A DNA stretch of 64,000 bases, taken from contig NZ_JAFR01000012.1 in assembly GCF_000526235.1 (NCBI RefSeq), positions 1-64,000 on the forward strand. The letters run 5' to 3'. The translations under genes were made by a program, and so were the position numbers. Of the stretch, positions 55,239 to 63,583 are shown piece after piece. How positions within the stretch are numbered: the first letter of the stretch is position 1; the number at the start of each line of letters is the position of its first letter. Under the pieces are notes generated by a model. It was not told the DNA's origin and made no database searches. It saw only the letters and a program-made list of their open reading frames with translations. Source of the stretch: Acholeplasma granularum ATCC 19168. GTDB lineage: Bacteria > Bacillota_I > Bacilli_A > Acholeplasmatales > Acholeplasmataceae.

Positions 55239-55266
55239 TTTTCAAATATACCCCCGGTGGTATAAT
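55239..55266 (+). promoter_or_regulatory. Promoter with CsoR/CstR-type operator
   Basis: TTTTCA (55239-55244) and TATAAT (55261-55266) are spaced by 16 bases. Between them and overlapping the -10 box is ATACC-N6-GGTAT (55248-55263) with a run of five Cs, the layout of operators bound by the CsoR/CstR/RcnR family (copper, persulfide or nickel sensors). This G+C-rich block stands out in otherwise AT-rich DNA. No such regulator gene is in the window. Confidence 0.65.
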
Positions 55267-55295
55267 GAAAATAATCAAATAAGGAGATTTCACAC

Positions 55296-55778
55296 ATGAT
55301 AAAGAAAGCATTTGAATTACAAAAAACTAAAAAATACATTATACAAGGATCGATTTTTCTAACACTTTTTTTAGTAATTTATTTTTTAATTGATTATTTG
55401 AATATGTCTTATGTTGAAATGAGTCAAACATTTGGAACTTATTTAGTTGTTATTAATATTGTTTTAAATATTGTTATGGCACTATTAAGCACACTTATGA
55501 TGAACTTATCCACAGCTATGGTTGAAATTAAAGGAAGAGAATCAAAAGCATCTAGCTTTGGATTTCTATCAATATTATTTGGAATACTCACATATGGCTG
55601 TACAGGATGTGTGATTGCATTCTTCTCATCAATTGGCATTGCATTTAGTGTGATTGCATTACCACTTGCAGGATTTCCTTATAAGATAATTTCACTGGCT
55701 TTAATTTTAATTGGATTGTTCTTTATACTTAGAGAAATAAAAGTTGGTGTATGTAAAATAAAACCACTAAAGGATTAG
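55296..55778 (+). CDS. Small membrane protein with intramembrane CxxC, redox operon
   Basis: 160 residues with four hydrophobic segments (about 17-35, 48-70, 87-112 and 128-147). At the end of the third is GCTGC (Cys 102 and Cys 105), a CxxC pair inside or at the edge of the membrane, followed by a helix 'SSIGIAFSVIALPLAGFPYKIISLALIL'. Cys 152 lies in the cytoplasmic tail (VGVCKIK). It could pass electrons or metal across the membrane. The two following genes encode thiol redox proteins and the promoter carries a CsoR/CstR-type operator, so a role in disulfide, copper or persulfide handling is likely. No family name assigned. Confidence 0.65.
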   Translation: MIKKAFELQKTKKYIIQGSIFLTLFLVIYFLIDYLNMSYVEMSQTFGTYLVVINIVLNIVMALLSTLMMNLSTAMVEIKGRESKASSFGFLSILFGILTYGCTGCVIAFFSSIGIAFSVIALPLAGFPYKIISLALILIGLFFILREIKVGVCKIKPLKD

Positions 55779-55783
55779 ATAAT

Positions 55784-56752
55784 ATGTTTAATTTTAATAT
55801 GAATATAAGTAATAATGATACTGTTTTTGATAAAAACACATTATATGATTTTTTAATTGTAGGTGGTGGACCAGCGGGGTTAAATGCCAGTATCTATGCC
55901 CATCGACTAGGTTTAGTAACGGGAATTGTTACTAATGATATTGGTGGTCAACTACTAAATACAACAGATGTTGATAACTATTTAGGCCTACCAAATTATA
56001 CTGGTGAATCACTATCTCACTCATTTTTAGGACATGTTAAACAATTTAAAATTCCCATACTTGAAAAAGCATGGGTAAATTCAATTACCAAATTAGATAA
56101 TAAATTTAGATTGACTCTAAATACAAATGAAGTAATTCATTCAAAAACTATTTTACTTGCAACAGGCGGACATCCTAAAAAATTAGGTATCAAGGGTGAA
56201 GAATTACTTTCATCTAAAGGTGTTTCTTATTGTGCAATCTGTGATGCACCATTTTTTAAAGATAAGGAAGTGGTTGTTGCAGGTGGTGGTAATAGTGCCC
56301 TTGAATCTGCGCTAGATCTAGCGGTGTGGGCAAAAAAAGTAACCATTATTCAAAGATCAAAATTTCGAGCAGATAAAGTATTAATTGATAAAATTAATAA
56401 TAATCCTAAAATAAGTTATTTATTAGATACTCAAATACTTGAAATTCATGGGAAGTTAAAAGTAGAAAGTTTGACAATACTCGATAAAAAAACAAATGAA
56501 ACTTCCAATTTTAAAACAGACGGATTATTTGTCTCCATCGGAACAACGCCAAATACACAATATGTAAAACATTTAGTTGCATTAAATGAACATAATGAAG
56601 TAATTGTAAATGCAAACCAAGAAACAAATATCGCTGGCATTTATGCAGCTGGTGATATGACAAATCAAATACATAAACAAATAATTATATCAGCAGCGGA
56701 AGGTGCAAAAGCTGCAATTTATGCAAATCATTACCTAAAGGTTAATAAATAA
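55784..56752 (+). CDS. Thioredoxin-reductase-like FAD oxidoreductase
   Basis: 322 residues. FAD site VGGGPAGLNASIYAHR near 26-41; redox-active CAIC (Cys 150 and 153) in the usual position YCAICDAPFF; nucleotide site AGGGNSALE near 166-174; and the GIYAAGDMT block near 291. In place of the NADPH-specific HRR-x-x-x-R pattern is QRSKFR (190-195), so cofactor preference may differ from standard TrxB. A 20-residue N-terminal extension (FNFNMNISNND) is unusual. It starts 5 bases after the membrane protein and 11 bases before the tandem thioredoxin-fold gene, its likely partner. Confidence 0.88.
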   Translation: MFNFNMNISNNDTVFDKNTLYDFLIVGGGPAGLNASIYAHRLGLVTGIVTNDIGGQLLNTTDVDNYLGLPNYTGESLSHSFLGHVKQFKIPILEKAWVNSITKLDNKFRLTLNTNEVIHSKTILLATGGHPKKLGIKGEELLSSKGVSYCAICDAPFFKDKEVVVAGGGNSALESALDLAVWAKKVTIIQRSKFRADKVLIDKINNNPKISYLLDTQILEIHGKLKVESLTILDKKTNETSNFKTDGLFVSIGTTPNTQYVKHLVALNEHNEVIVNANQETNIAGIYAAGDMTNQIHKQIIISAAEGAKAAIYANHYLKVNK

Positions 56753-56763
56753 GGAGAAAAACA

Positions 56764-57408
56764 ATGAATAAACTATTAAACCAAGATGTAGCAAATCAAA
56801 TTAAAGAAGTACTAAAAATGATGGAAAATGATATTACAGTAATATTTTTTGGTACGAATAAAGCTTGTGAAATGTGTGAGCCGACAGCACAACTTCTAAA
56901 TGAAGTCAAAGTATTAAACCCTAAAATCACATTGCTTGAAAGAACATTAGAAGACGATGCAGTAGAAGCATCTAAATATGGTGTAACCTATGCACCAACA
57001 TTTGTAATTTTAGATCAAAATAAAAACTTTAAAAGATTTAGATTTAACGGCATACCTGCTGGACATGAAATTAATTCACTTATATCATCACTTATCGATA
57101 GTTCAACAACAAAACCATTCTTTGATCAAAAAGTAATGGATAGAATTGCAAAAATTGATAAAAATGTAAACATTAAAGTTTTTGTGACATTAGGGTGTCC
57201 ACATTGTCCTGGTGCTGTTACAAATGCATTTAGGCTTGCAATGACAAATTCTAATATAGAAGCAGAAGCATATGAGGCTCAAACATTTTATGAATTATCA
57301 GAAAAGTATAATGTAAGCAGTGTGCCTAAAATCATTATTAATGATAAATATGAGTTTTTAGGTAATCAACCAATTGAAACATTCTTAAATGAAATTGATA
57401 AATTATAG
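56764..57408 (+). CDS. Tandem thioredoxin-fold protein (PDO-type disulfide oxidoreductase)
   Basis: 214 residues, two thioredoxin folds. The first has CEMC (Cys 35 and 38) and the cis-Pro in YAPTFVIL (78); the second has CPHC (Cys 145 and 148) and the cis-Pro in SVPKIII. This matches the protein disulfide oxidoreductases of archaea and some bacteria, which reduce or shuffle disulfides using a thioredoxin reductase. AAGGAGA precedes the ATG. It is the third gene of the redox operon, and a shared terminator follows. Confidence 0.87.
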   Translation: MNKLLNQDVANQIKEVLKMMENDITVIFFGTNKACEMCEPTAQLLNEVKVLNPKITLLERTLEDDAVEASKYGVTYAPTFVILDQNKNFKRFRFNGIPAGHEINSLISSLIDSSTTKPFFDQKVMDRIAKIDKNVNIKVFVTLGCPHCPGAVTNAFRLAMTNSNIEAEAYEAQTFYELSEKYNVSSVPKIIINDKYEFLGNQPIETFLNEIDKL

Positions 57409-57412
57409 AAAT

Positions 57413-57443
57413 AAAAAAAGGACTTTTTAAAGTCCTTTTTCTT
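57413..57443. terminator. Convergent terminator between the redox operon and rpsD
   Basis: AAAAAGGACTTT (57415-57426), loop TT, AAAGTCCTTTTT (57429-57440). It can act in both directions. Confidence 0.88.
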
Positions 57444-57451
57444 TTTAGGTT

Positions 57452-58048
57452 TTATCTATTGTAGAATTCAACGATTAATTGTTCATTGATATCAAATAAG
57501 AATTCGTTTCTTTCTGGTAGTCTTGAGAAAGTACCAACGCCATTAGCGTCTAATGCAACATAATCAACATGTGCAAATTGAGCTTCTAAAGCTTCTTTTA
57601 CAATGCTTAAGTTTTTGCTTCTTTCTTTAAGAGCTATAGTTTGACCTGGATTTAATCTGTATGATGGAATATCAACTTTCTTACCATCAACTAAGATATG
57701 ACCGTGGTTAACAAGTTGTCTTGCTTGAGCTCTTGTTCTTGCAAAACCTAAACGATAAACAACGTTATCTAATCTAGATTCTAAAAGTTTTAAGAAGTTC
57801 TCACCTTGCTTACCTTGCATTTTTGAAGCTTCAACGAAAGTTTTTTTGAATTGCTTTTCGCTTACTCCATATACAAAACGCACCTTTTGTTTTTCTTGTA
57901 ACTGAATACCGTAGTCTGATAATTTGCTACGACGTTGTCCATGTTGTCCTGGTGCATAAGGTCTTTTCTTTAATTCCTTACCAGTTTCTGAAACTGAATA
58001 TCCTAAGCGTCTAGACACTTTCCAAGTAGATCCTGTAAAACGTGACAT
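57452..58048 (-). CDS. rpsD: 30S ribosomal protein S4
   Basis: 198 residues from the ATG at 58048 (minus strand), chosen because AAAGGAGGTAA lies directly before it; the frame is open to 58087 but that is leader. [18 protein letters not shown] and the S4 RNA-binding domain [26 protein letters not shown] (about 91-116) are typical. The N-terminal zinc cysteines of some S4 are absent, as in most Firmicutes. S4 binds 16S rRNA early in assembly and often controls its own mRNA. It has its own promoter and a structured leader. Confidence 0.96.
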   Translation of the reverse strand: MSRFTGSTWKVSRRLGYSVSETGKELKKRPYAPGQHGQRRSKLSDYGIQLQEKQKVRFVYGVSEKQFKKTFVEASKMQGKQGENFLKLLESRLDNVVYRLGFARTRAQARQLVNHGHILVDGKKVDIPSYRLNPGQTIALKERSKNLSIVKEALEAQFAHVDYVALDANGVGTFSRLPERNEFLFDINEQLIVEFYNR

Positions 58049-58208
58049 ATAGAATTTACCTCCTTTTATTATTTTTTGGGTAAACACACCTCAATATTTT
58101 TATATAATCCGCAAATTCCTTTTCACCTTCAAGCAGAAGAAGATTACTTAGTTCATCCATATAATGTAGGGATATTTATAAACGTATTTATGGCCTGCTT
58201 TTGACCGC
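58049..58208 (-). promoter_or_regulatory. Leader of rpsD, candidate S4 autoregulatory RNA
   Basis: The 160-base leader between the promoter and the AUG contains possible pairings such as AAGCAG with CTGCTT (minus strand, near 58195 and 58128). A leader this long before rpsD is where S4-binding structures occur in Firmicutes. The fold was not computed, so this is a candidate only. Confidence 0.4.
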
Positions 58209-58214
58209 TTACTT

Positions 58215-58243
58215 ATTTTATATTAAAGGTGCATTAAAGTCAA
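58215..58243 (-). promoter_or_regulatory. Promoter of rpsD
   Basis: On the minus strand, TTGACT (58238-58243) and TAAAAT (58215-58220) are spaced by 17 bases. The -35 box lies inside the end of the upstream gene, and start of transcription near 58208 leaves a 160-base leader. Confidence 0.7.
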
Positions 58244-58682
58244 TATACTTTTCAATTAATGCCGCGAATTGTCGTAAAAATTGGACTAGTTTATCATCAA
58301 ATCTATTTTCTATTGGACTATCAAAATCAAATATAGCATAAATTTCTTTACCATTTCTAATTGGTATAACAACCTCACTCATTGAGTTTGCATCACACAT
58401 AATATGATTTTCAATTTCATGTACGTTTTTAACAACAATCACTTCATTATTTACATAGCTTGTTCCTACAACACCTTTACCGGGTAAAATCTTATTACAA
58501 GCCACTTTACCTTGGAATGGTCCAAGTGTTAATACACCGTTATTATATAAATAAAAACCAACCCAATTTAAATCATTAATATGATCGTTAATAAATGCTG
58601 TTGCATTACTTAATAATGATAAATTATTTGGTTCATCTTTTAATAAAGCATTTGCGCTTTCAATTAATATATCATAGTTCAT
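58218..58682 (-). CDS. GAF-domain protein of the free methionine-(R)-sulfoxide reductase family
   Basis: 154 residues, one GAF domain. LNWVGFYLYNNGVLTLGPFQGKVACNKILPGKGVVGTSY (about 38-76), then VHEIENHIMCDANSMSEVVIPI (about 88-109), then FDFDSPIENRFD (about 118-129), are the blocks of fRMsr (YtsP/YebR-like), which repairs free oxidised methionine. The Cys in VACNK and the catalytic Cys in HIMCD are present, but the middle cysteine is replaced by Val (GKGVVG instead of GKGVCG). Reading on the minus strand, its end holds the rpsD -35 box. GAAAGGAAA precedes the ATG. Confidence 0.85.
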   Translation of the reverse strand: MNYDILIESANALLKDEPNNLSLLSNATAFINDHINDLNWVGFYLYNNGVLTLGPFQGKVACNKILPGKGVVGTSYVNNEVIVVKNVHEIENHIMCDANSMSEVVIPIRNGKEIYAIFDFDSPIENRFDDKLVQFLRQFAALIEKYIDFNAPLI

Positions 58683-58820
58683 TTAAGCAAATTTCCTTTC
58701 AAATAAATAGTTAATTAATTATATCATTATTTACCATACATCCAGTTTAGATGCTAAATTGTAGAATATAACCCTTAATTTCATGATGAATGAATGGTAT
58801 AATAATAAATGGTGATAATT

Positions 58821-60062
58821 ATGGAAAAAGCAATTTTAATTCGCTTTGGTGATTTAGTCTTAAAGGGTAGAAATAAACCTCTATTCATTACACAAATTAA
58901 AAGACTATTAAGAGAAAAATTAAGAGATTTAAATATTAAATACGAATATCAACATGATAGAATATTTATCCATTTTATGGAAAAAGATAAAGATTTGGTG
59001 ATTAAACAATTAGGATATGTATCTGGGATACATTCTTTTTCATATATATATAAAACAACCAAAGATTTAGATGATATTGCAAAACTAGCAATTGAGGTTG
59101 TAAAAACGGAAGTTAAACTACCTACAACTTTTAAAATAGAAACAAAGCGTACAGATAAAAACTATCCGCTACAATCGCTTCAAATATCTCAGGAGGTAGC
59201 AAAACGTATTTTACCTGAGTTTGAAGGTATTAAAGTTGAGGTAAAAAAACCAGAAACGGTACTTAATATTGAAGTTAGACATGACGCATGTTATATCTAT
59301 GTAGGTAAAATACCAGGTCTTGGTGGTTATCCAATTGGTTTAGGTGGTAAATCACTTGTGATGTTATCAGGAGGTATTGATTCACCTGTTGCAGCATATT
59401 TAATGATGAAACAAGGTATAGAAGTGGAATTATTTCATTTTGAATCCACTCCATTAACTCCTTTAGAGTCTGTTCAAAAGGTGATTGAAATATCTAAAAA
59501 GTTAGCTTATTTTATGCCTAAAACTAAAATAAAACTACACTTAGTTCCTTTTACTAAAATACATGAGGAAATATTAAGATCTGTTCAAGATTCACATTTA
59601 ATAACTATTATGCGTCGCATGTTTTACAGACTTGCTGAAAAATATGCAAACTTAAATGGTTTAGATGCTTTAATTAATGGTGAATCTGTAGGACAGGTAG
59701 CAAGTCAAACACTTAGTAGTATTAAAGTTGTTGAAAATGTTACAAATATACCTATATTAAGGCCGGTAATTACAAACGATAAACAAGAAATCATTGAAAT
59801 ATCTAAAAAAATTGATACATACGATATATCAATTCTTCCATTTAATGATTGTTGTTCAGTTTACGTTCCAAGAAATCCTGTAACAAATCCTACAATTAAG
59901 CAATCATTAATTGAAGAAAGTAAATTTGAATTTAATGAAATGCTTGATGAAGCAATAAAAAATATTCAAACAATAATAATAGAACCAACAACTGATTTTG
60001 AAATAGCACTTTATGGTTTTGATGTAGAAAGTGCGCTAAAAAATTATACAGAAGGTAAATAA
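58821..60062 (+). CDS. thiI: tRNA 4-thiouridine synthase ThiI
   Basis: 413 residues from ATG 58821 (a GGTGAT site lies 5 bases before; ATG 58809 overlaps it). ThiI adds sulfur to uridine 8 of tRNA. The N-terminal NFLD plus THUMP region (about 55-165) includes FKIETKRTDKNYP; the PP-loop ATP pyrophosphatase has MLSGGIDSPVAAYL near 185-198; and near 340 NDCCSVYVPRNPVTNP provides the sulfur-carrying Cys. No rhodanese domain is present, as in Bacillus ThiI. It shares a one-base overlap with the next gene. Confidence 0.93.
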   Translation: MEKAILIRFGDLVLKGRNKPLFITQIKRLLREKLRDLNIKYEYQHDRIFIHFMEKDKDLVIKQLGYVSGIHSFSYIYKTTKDLDDIAKLAIEVVKTEVKLPTTFKIETKRTDKNYPLQSLQISQEVAKRILPEFEGIKVEVKKPETVLNIEVRHDACYIYVGKIPGLGGYPIGLGGKSLVMLSGGIDSPVAAYLMMKQGIEVELFHFESTPLTPLESVQKVIEISKKLAYFMPKTKIKLHLVPFTKIHEEILRSVQDSHLITIMRRMFYRLAEKYANLNGLDALINGESVGQVASQTLSSIKVVENVTNIPILRPVITNDKQEIIEISKKIDTYDISILPFNDCCSVYVPRNPVTNPTIKQSLIEESKFEFNEMLDEAIKNIQTIIIEPTTDFEIALYGFDVESALKNYTEGK

Positions 60063-60763
60063 TGATTGAATCTAAAGACAACAAAAAATTTAAAGAGTGG
60101 ATGAAACTAAAATTAAAAAAACATCGTGATTTAACAAATCAGTTTTTAGTTTTTGGTAATACACTAGTTGATCTTGCATTAAAAAATGATTTAGTCATTG
60201 AAATTGTTACTTCAAACCCGGAAATTGATGGCACACAAATTCATCCAAAATTAATGAAGGAACTGAATTTAACTCAAACTCCTTATGATGTAATGGCAAT
60301 TTGTAGAAAAAAGCAAAATCCAATATCATCTCAAAACATACTTGTTTTAGATGATATCCAAAATCCTGATAATTTAGGTGCTCTTTTAAGGAGTGCACTT
60401 GCTTTTGGGTTTAGGCATGTTGTTTTATCAGAAAAAAGTGCAGATCTTTATAATGATAAAACAATTCGTGCATCCAGTGGTGCTTTATTTGAATTATTTG
60501 TTGAACGAAAAAATATTGTTGACTTTATCTTAAGAAAAAAAGAAGATAACTATCAAGCATTTGGTGCTGATGCCCATGAATCAAACCTAAAACCTATAAA
60601 AGGAAACCCTTATATATTAGTACTAGGTAATGAAGGACATGGATTGTCAAATGAGGTTAGTCATATCTTAGATGGTAAAATAAAAATAGAAACCCAAAAT
60701 GTAGAAAGCCTAAATGTTGCTGTTGCTGGATCCATATTAATGTATGAATGGAGTAGAAGATGA
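60062..60763 (+). CDS. TrmH/SpoU-family RNA 2'-O-methyltransferase
   Basis: 233 residues. The SPOUT signature motifs are clear: motif 1 LDDIQNPDNLGALLRSALAFG near 97-117, motif 2 LVLGNEGHGLSNE near 188-200 and motif 3 SLNVAVAGSILMYEW near 216-230. An N-terminal L30-like substrate-binding part is present. The members methylate ribose in rRNA or tRNA; which nucleotide cannot be read. Coupled by overlaps to thiI and to the TIM-barrel gene. Confidence 0.92.
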   Translation: MIESKDNKKFKEWMKLKLKKHRDLTNQFLVFGNTLVDLALKNDLVIEIVTSNPEIDGTQIHPKLMKELNLTQTPYDVMAICRKKQNPISSQNILVLDDIQNPDNLGALLRSALAFGFRHVVLSEKSADLYNDKTIRASSGALFELFVERKNIVDFILRKKEDNYQAFGADAHESNLKPIKGNPYILVLGNEGHGLSNEVSHILDGKIKIETQNVESLNVAVAGSILMYEWSRR

Positions 60764-61656
60764 AACCTATTATTAGTAGTTTTGTTGATTATGATCATGC
60801 TTCAATAGATGAACAATTAAAAATCATTCATGATGCGTCCATTAATTATGCAATAATCAGAAGAATTGATGGTAAAAAGTTTTACCAACTTGATGATGAT
60901 ACACTTACACTACTAAAAGAAAAGTTTCAAGAAATACCTATTATTGCAGTTGACCCATTATTAGAATCATTTGATATGAAAAAAATAGAGGAAATTACAT
61001 ACTACAATAATCTACTAGAAAGTCTTGCTAAAAAGGTTTCTAACTTAAAAAGTAAATACTTTATATATACAATTCCTAAATTTGATGAAACGATTAAACC
61101 ATATAACAAGGTTATTGAAACTGTTAAGAAACATCTTTCAATTATAAAGAAAGAAAAACTTAAAGTCTTAATTAAATTTGATGATAATCATACACCTAAA
61201 ATGTACCGATATATTTTAGATAATGTTCCTAACAAAAATGTTGAAATCATTTTTGATTATGTGTATTTATATAAACTAAAAGAAGCTGAAGTTACAGCCT
61301 ATAGAATTTTACGACATAAAATTGGTATGGTAATTATGGATGATATCGATCGAATGCTTAGTGGTAGAATACTTGGAAGTGGCGATGATATTGATGTTAA
61401 AGGCATTGCTAAACGTTTAATAAAAATGAAATATGATGGTTATATTGTTTTGGATTCAAGCATTATTGAATTAGTGCATAAACCTAAAGGACAATCATGG
61501 TTTAATAAACTAGTAAGCAAAAATAAAAAACATGAATATAAAATATATGAAGATTATATTCAAAGATATCAAAACACAGATACTTATTTTATGATACGTA
61601 TTCAATTGGCAGTATTATATTTAATGTTTTATAATAAAAAAATATCAATTATGTAA
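60760..61656 (+). CDS. TIM-barrel protein of the sugar-phosphate isomerase/epimerase-like type
   Basis: 298 residues, overlapping the preceding methyltransferase gene by 4 bases (ATGA). The pattern of strands and helices suits a xylose-isomerase-like barrel: YAIIRRIDGKKFYQL near 30, IPIIAVDPLL near 66, VLIKFDDN near 133, VEIIFDYVYLY near 164, and near 205 GSGDDIDVKGIAKRLIKMKYDGYIVLDSS, the stretch that usually closes the metal site. Metal ligands are not fully identified, so activity is uncertain. The sequence has many lysines and no membrane segment. Substrate unknown; the operon with tRNA/rRNA modification genes gives no obvious clue. Confidence 0.6.
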   Translation: MKPIISSFVDYDHASIDEQLKIIHDASINYAIIRRIDGKKFYQLDDDTLTLLKEKFQEIPIIAVDPLLESFDMKKIEEITYYNNLLESLAKKVSNLKSKYFIYTIPKFDETIKPYNKVIETVKKHLSIIKKEKLKVLIKFDDNHTPKMYRYILDNVPNKNVEIIFDYVYLYKLKEAEVTAYRILRHKIGMVIMDDIDRMLSGRILGSGDDIDVKGIAKRLIKMKYDGYIVLDSSIIELVHKPKGQSWFNKLVSKNKKHEYKIYEDYIQRYQNTDTYFMIRIQLAVLYLMFYNKKISIM

Positions 61657-61681
61657 AAAAAAAGGCCATAAAGCCTTTTTG
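61657..61681. terminator. Convergent terminator between the TIM-barrel gene and def
   Basis: AAAAAGGC (61659-61666), loop CATAAA, GCCTTTTT (61673-61680). A-run and T-run allow both directions. Confidence 0.85.
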
Positions 61682-61682
61682 A

Positions 61683-62258
61683 TTAATCTTCTTCTGATTC
61701 ATCCATCTCAAATAATGGAAATGCATTTGGTAGTTGTGGATAAAGTTTTGATGTAAACATTACACCATTTAGGTGATCAAACTCATGTTGAAAAACTATT
61801 GCAGGATACCCTTCTAATGTAATTTCTAAAGGTTTTGCAGAATTAGTTTCTAAATCTAAGTGATAACCTTTAACTTTAATTGCATAATATCTTGGTGTTA
61901 AACCCGAAGTTTCTCTATCAACAGATAAACATCCTTCACCACCTGGTAAATAAGTTTCTTCCTTAGATGAAGCAGTAATTTCTGGATTAATCATAATATA
62001 TGAAAAAAGTTTCCCATCAAAGTCTTGAACATGCATAGCAAACATACGTTTTAATACATTGATTTGCGGTGCAGCAAGTCCAACACTTGGTCGCAGTTTA
62101 TATTTTTGGACCAATTCATCATTTTGACTATTTATAACATACTCAAGTAAATCTTTTCCTAGTTTAATATCACCTTCAGAAAGTGGAAGTAAGCAAGGAT
62201 TTGATGGAGTTGTTAAAGTGGGATGGCCCTCTCTTATAATGTGTTGCATGCGTATCAT
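61683..62258 (-). CDS. def: Peptide deformylase
   Basis: 191 residues. Removes the formyl group from N-terminal methionine of new proteins. All three motifs are visible: GLAAPQI near 59-65 (motif I), EGCLSVDR near 108-115 with the metal Cys (motif II) and QHEFDHLNG near 156-164 with the metal His residues (motif III). The loop lengths between them match the longer type found in Firmicutes. On the minus strand, AGAGGTGA lies 11 bases before the ATG at 62258; a second ATG is 9 bases downstream. Confidence 0.94.
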   Translation of the reverse strand: MIRMQHIIREGHPTLTTPSNPCLLPLSEGDIKLGKDLLEYVINSQNDELVQKYKLRPSVGLAAPQINVLKRMFAMHVQDFDGKLFSYIMINPEITASSKEETYLPGGEGCLSVDRETSGLTPRYYAIKVKGYHLDLETNSAKPLEITLEGYPAIVFQHEFDHLNGVMFTSKLYPQLPNAFPLFEMDESEED

Positions 62259-62303
62259 AAATAAAATTCACCTCTTTAAATAATTATATCATAAGGATGA
62301 CAT

Positions 62304-62999
62304 ATGAGATTAGATAAATTTTTATCCAACTTAAAACTTGGAAGTAGAAAAGATGTAAAGTTTATGGTTAAAAATGGGGATGTTACTTTAAATGGTAACC
62401 CTGTATATCAATATGATATGAAAATAGACCCGAACTATGATAAAATATGCGTTAAAGGTGAACATCTTTACTATAAAGATGATATCATCTTAGCTTTTTA
62501 TAAACCTGTGAATTATTTATCAAGTAATAAAGATAATATACATCCTGTTTTATTTGATTTAATAAAAAGTCCATATGACAGGTTAGACCTAAAAATAGCT
62601 GGTAGACTGGATCTAGACAGTGAAGGATTAATGATTTTATCAAATAATGGTCAAATTATTCATGAAATTACACACCCTAAAAAGAAAGTTATTAAAGTCT
62701 ATGAAGCAACGCTAGATAAAATATTAAATCTAGAAGATGCAAATAAACTACTTTTAGGTGTTGAATTAATTAATACAGATGGTAGCACATATTTTGCACA
62801 AGCACTTAATCTAACTACAATGGATAGTGTTGCAACAATTTCAATTGATGAAGGTAAATTTCATCAGGTAAAAAAAATGTTTAAAAAAATTGGTTATGAA
62901 GTAATCAATCTAAAAAGAATTCAAATTGGTGCACTAAAATTAAACTTAGAGCCCGGAAAATATCAAGAGATCTCAATTGATGATATATTTGGAAGGTAG
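62304..62999 (+). CDS. rsuA: Pseudouridine synthase of the RsuA type
   Basis: 231 residues. An N-terminal S4-like RNA-binding domain (RLDKFLSNLKLGSRKDVKFMVKNGDVTLNG) precedes the catalytic domain with the conserved Asp in LKIAGRLDLDSEGLMILSNNG near 98-116. The C-terminal block YEATLDKI, DEGKFHQVKKMF and IQIGALKLN are typical. The RsuA family makes the pseudouridine at 16S position 516; family members RluB/RluE act on 23S rRNA, so the target is not certain. Ends 4 bases before the UPF0298 gene. Confidence 0.85.
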   Translation: MRLDKFLSNLKLGSRKDVKFMVKNGDVTLNGNPVYQYDMKIDPNYDKICVKGEHLYYKDDIILAFYKPVNYLSSNKDNIHPVLFDLIKSPYDRLDLKIAGRLDLDSEGLMILSNNGQIIHEITHPKKKVIKVYEATLDKILNLEDANKLLLGVELINTDGSTYFAQALNLTTMDSVATISIDEGKFHQVKKMFKKIGYEVINLKRIQIGALKLNLEPGKYQEISIDDIFGR

Positions 63000-63003
63000 A
63001 TTT

Positions 63004-63237
63004 ATGGAAATACAAAGAGTAGCCTATATAGTAGATTTTAAAGGCAAAGAAGTACCTAAAAAATTAAGCAAAATGGATGTAAATTTAGCATATGTGTCTA
63101 AAAAAGGAAACTATGCAGTTGTTTACTTTGATAAAAATAAGGGAGAAAAAATGTTAACTTCTCACTTAAAAAACGTCAAAGGCTTTATTCGCATCTATCC
63201 ATCTCTTACTTTTAATGAAGAAGCAAACATTTCTTAA
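63004..63237 (+). CDS. UPF0298 / DUF2129 (YlbG-like) protein
   Basis: 77 residues from ATG 63004, justified by GGAAGG at 62990-62995. An in-frame ATG at 62977 lies within the rsuA gene. The sequence has the YlbG pattern: IVDFKGKEVPKKLSKMDVNLAYVSKKGNYAVVYFDKNKG followed by SHLKNVKGFIRIYPSL. It is a small ferredoxin-like-fold protein of unknown function. Confidence 0.75.
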   Translation: MEIQRVAYIVDFKGKEVPKKLSKMDVNLAYVSKKGNYAVVYFDKNKGEKMLTSHLKNVKGFIRIYPSLTFNEEANIS

Positions 63238-63256
63238 TGGTGTTAACTAAAAATAC

Positions 63257-63284
63257 TTGACACCTTAAAATAATGTGATACAAT
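63257..63284 (+). promoter_or_regulatory. Promoter of the rpsP operon
   Basis: TTGACA (63257-63262) and TACAAT (63279-63284) are spaced by 16 bases, 35 bases before the rpsP start. Ribosome site AAGGAGAAA lies at 63305-63313. Confidence 0.8.
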
Positions 63285-63319
63285 AATACAGGACAAAAAG
63301 AATTAAGGAGAAAACAAAT

Positions 63320-63562
63320 ATGGCAGTTAAATTACGTTTACAACGTTTTGGTAATCATAAAAGACCATTCTACAGAATTGTTGCAGCAGATTCAAAAGCA
63401 CCAAGAGATGGTAGATTCTTAGATATTATAGGAACTTATGAACCAATCAAAGGAACAGTTGATGTGAATAGTGACAAAGTTGTTGCTTGGTTAAACAACG
63501 GTGCACAACCAACAGATACAGTTAAAAGTTTATTCAAAAAGTTTAATGTAGTAAATAAATAA
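63320..63562 (+). CDS. rpsP: 30S ribosomal protein S16
   Basis: 80 residues, the short Firmicute form. [33 protein letters not shown] and the following GTYEPIKG are the S16 signatures. S16 is an early assembly protein of the 30S subunit. First gene of the rpsP-khpA-rimM operon. Confidence 0.97.
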   Translation: MAVKLRLQRFGNHKRPFYRIVAADSKAPRDGRFLDIIGTYEPIKGTVDVNSDKVVAWLNNGAQPTDTVKSLFKKFNVVNK

Positions 63563-63583
63563 TTATAAAAGGGGGTCATACAT

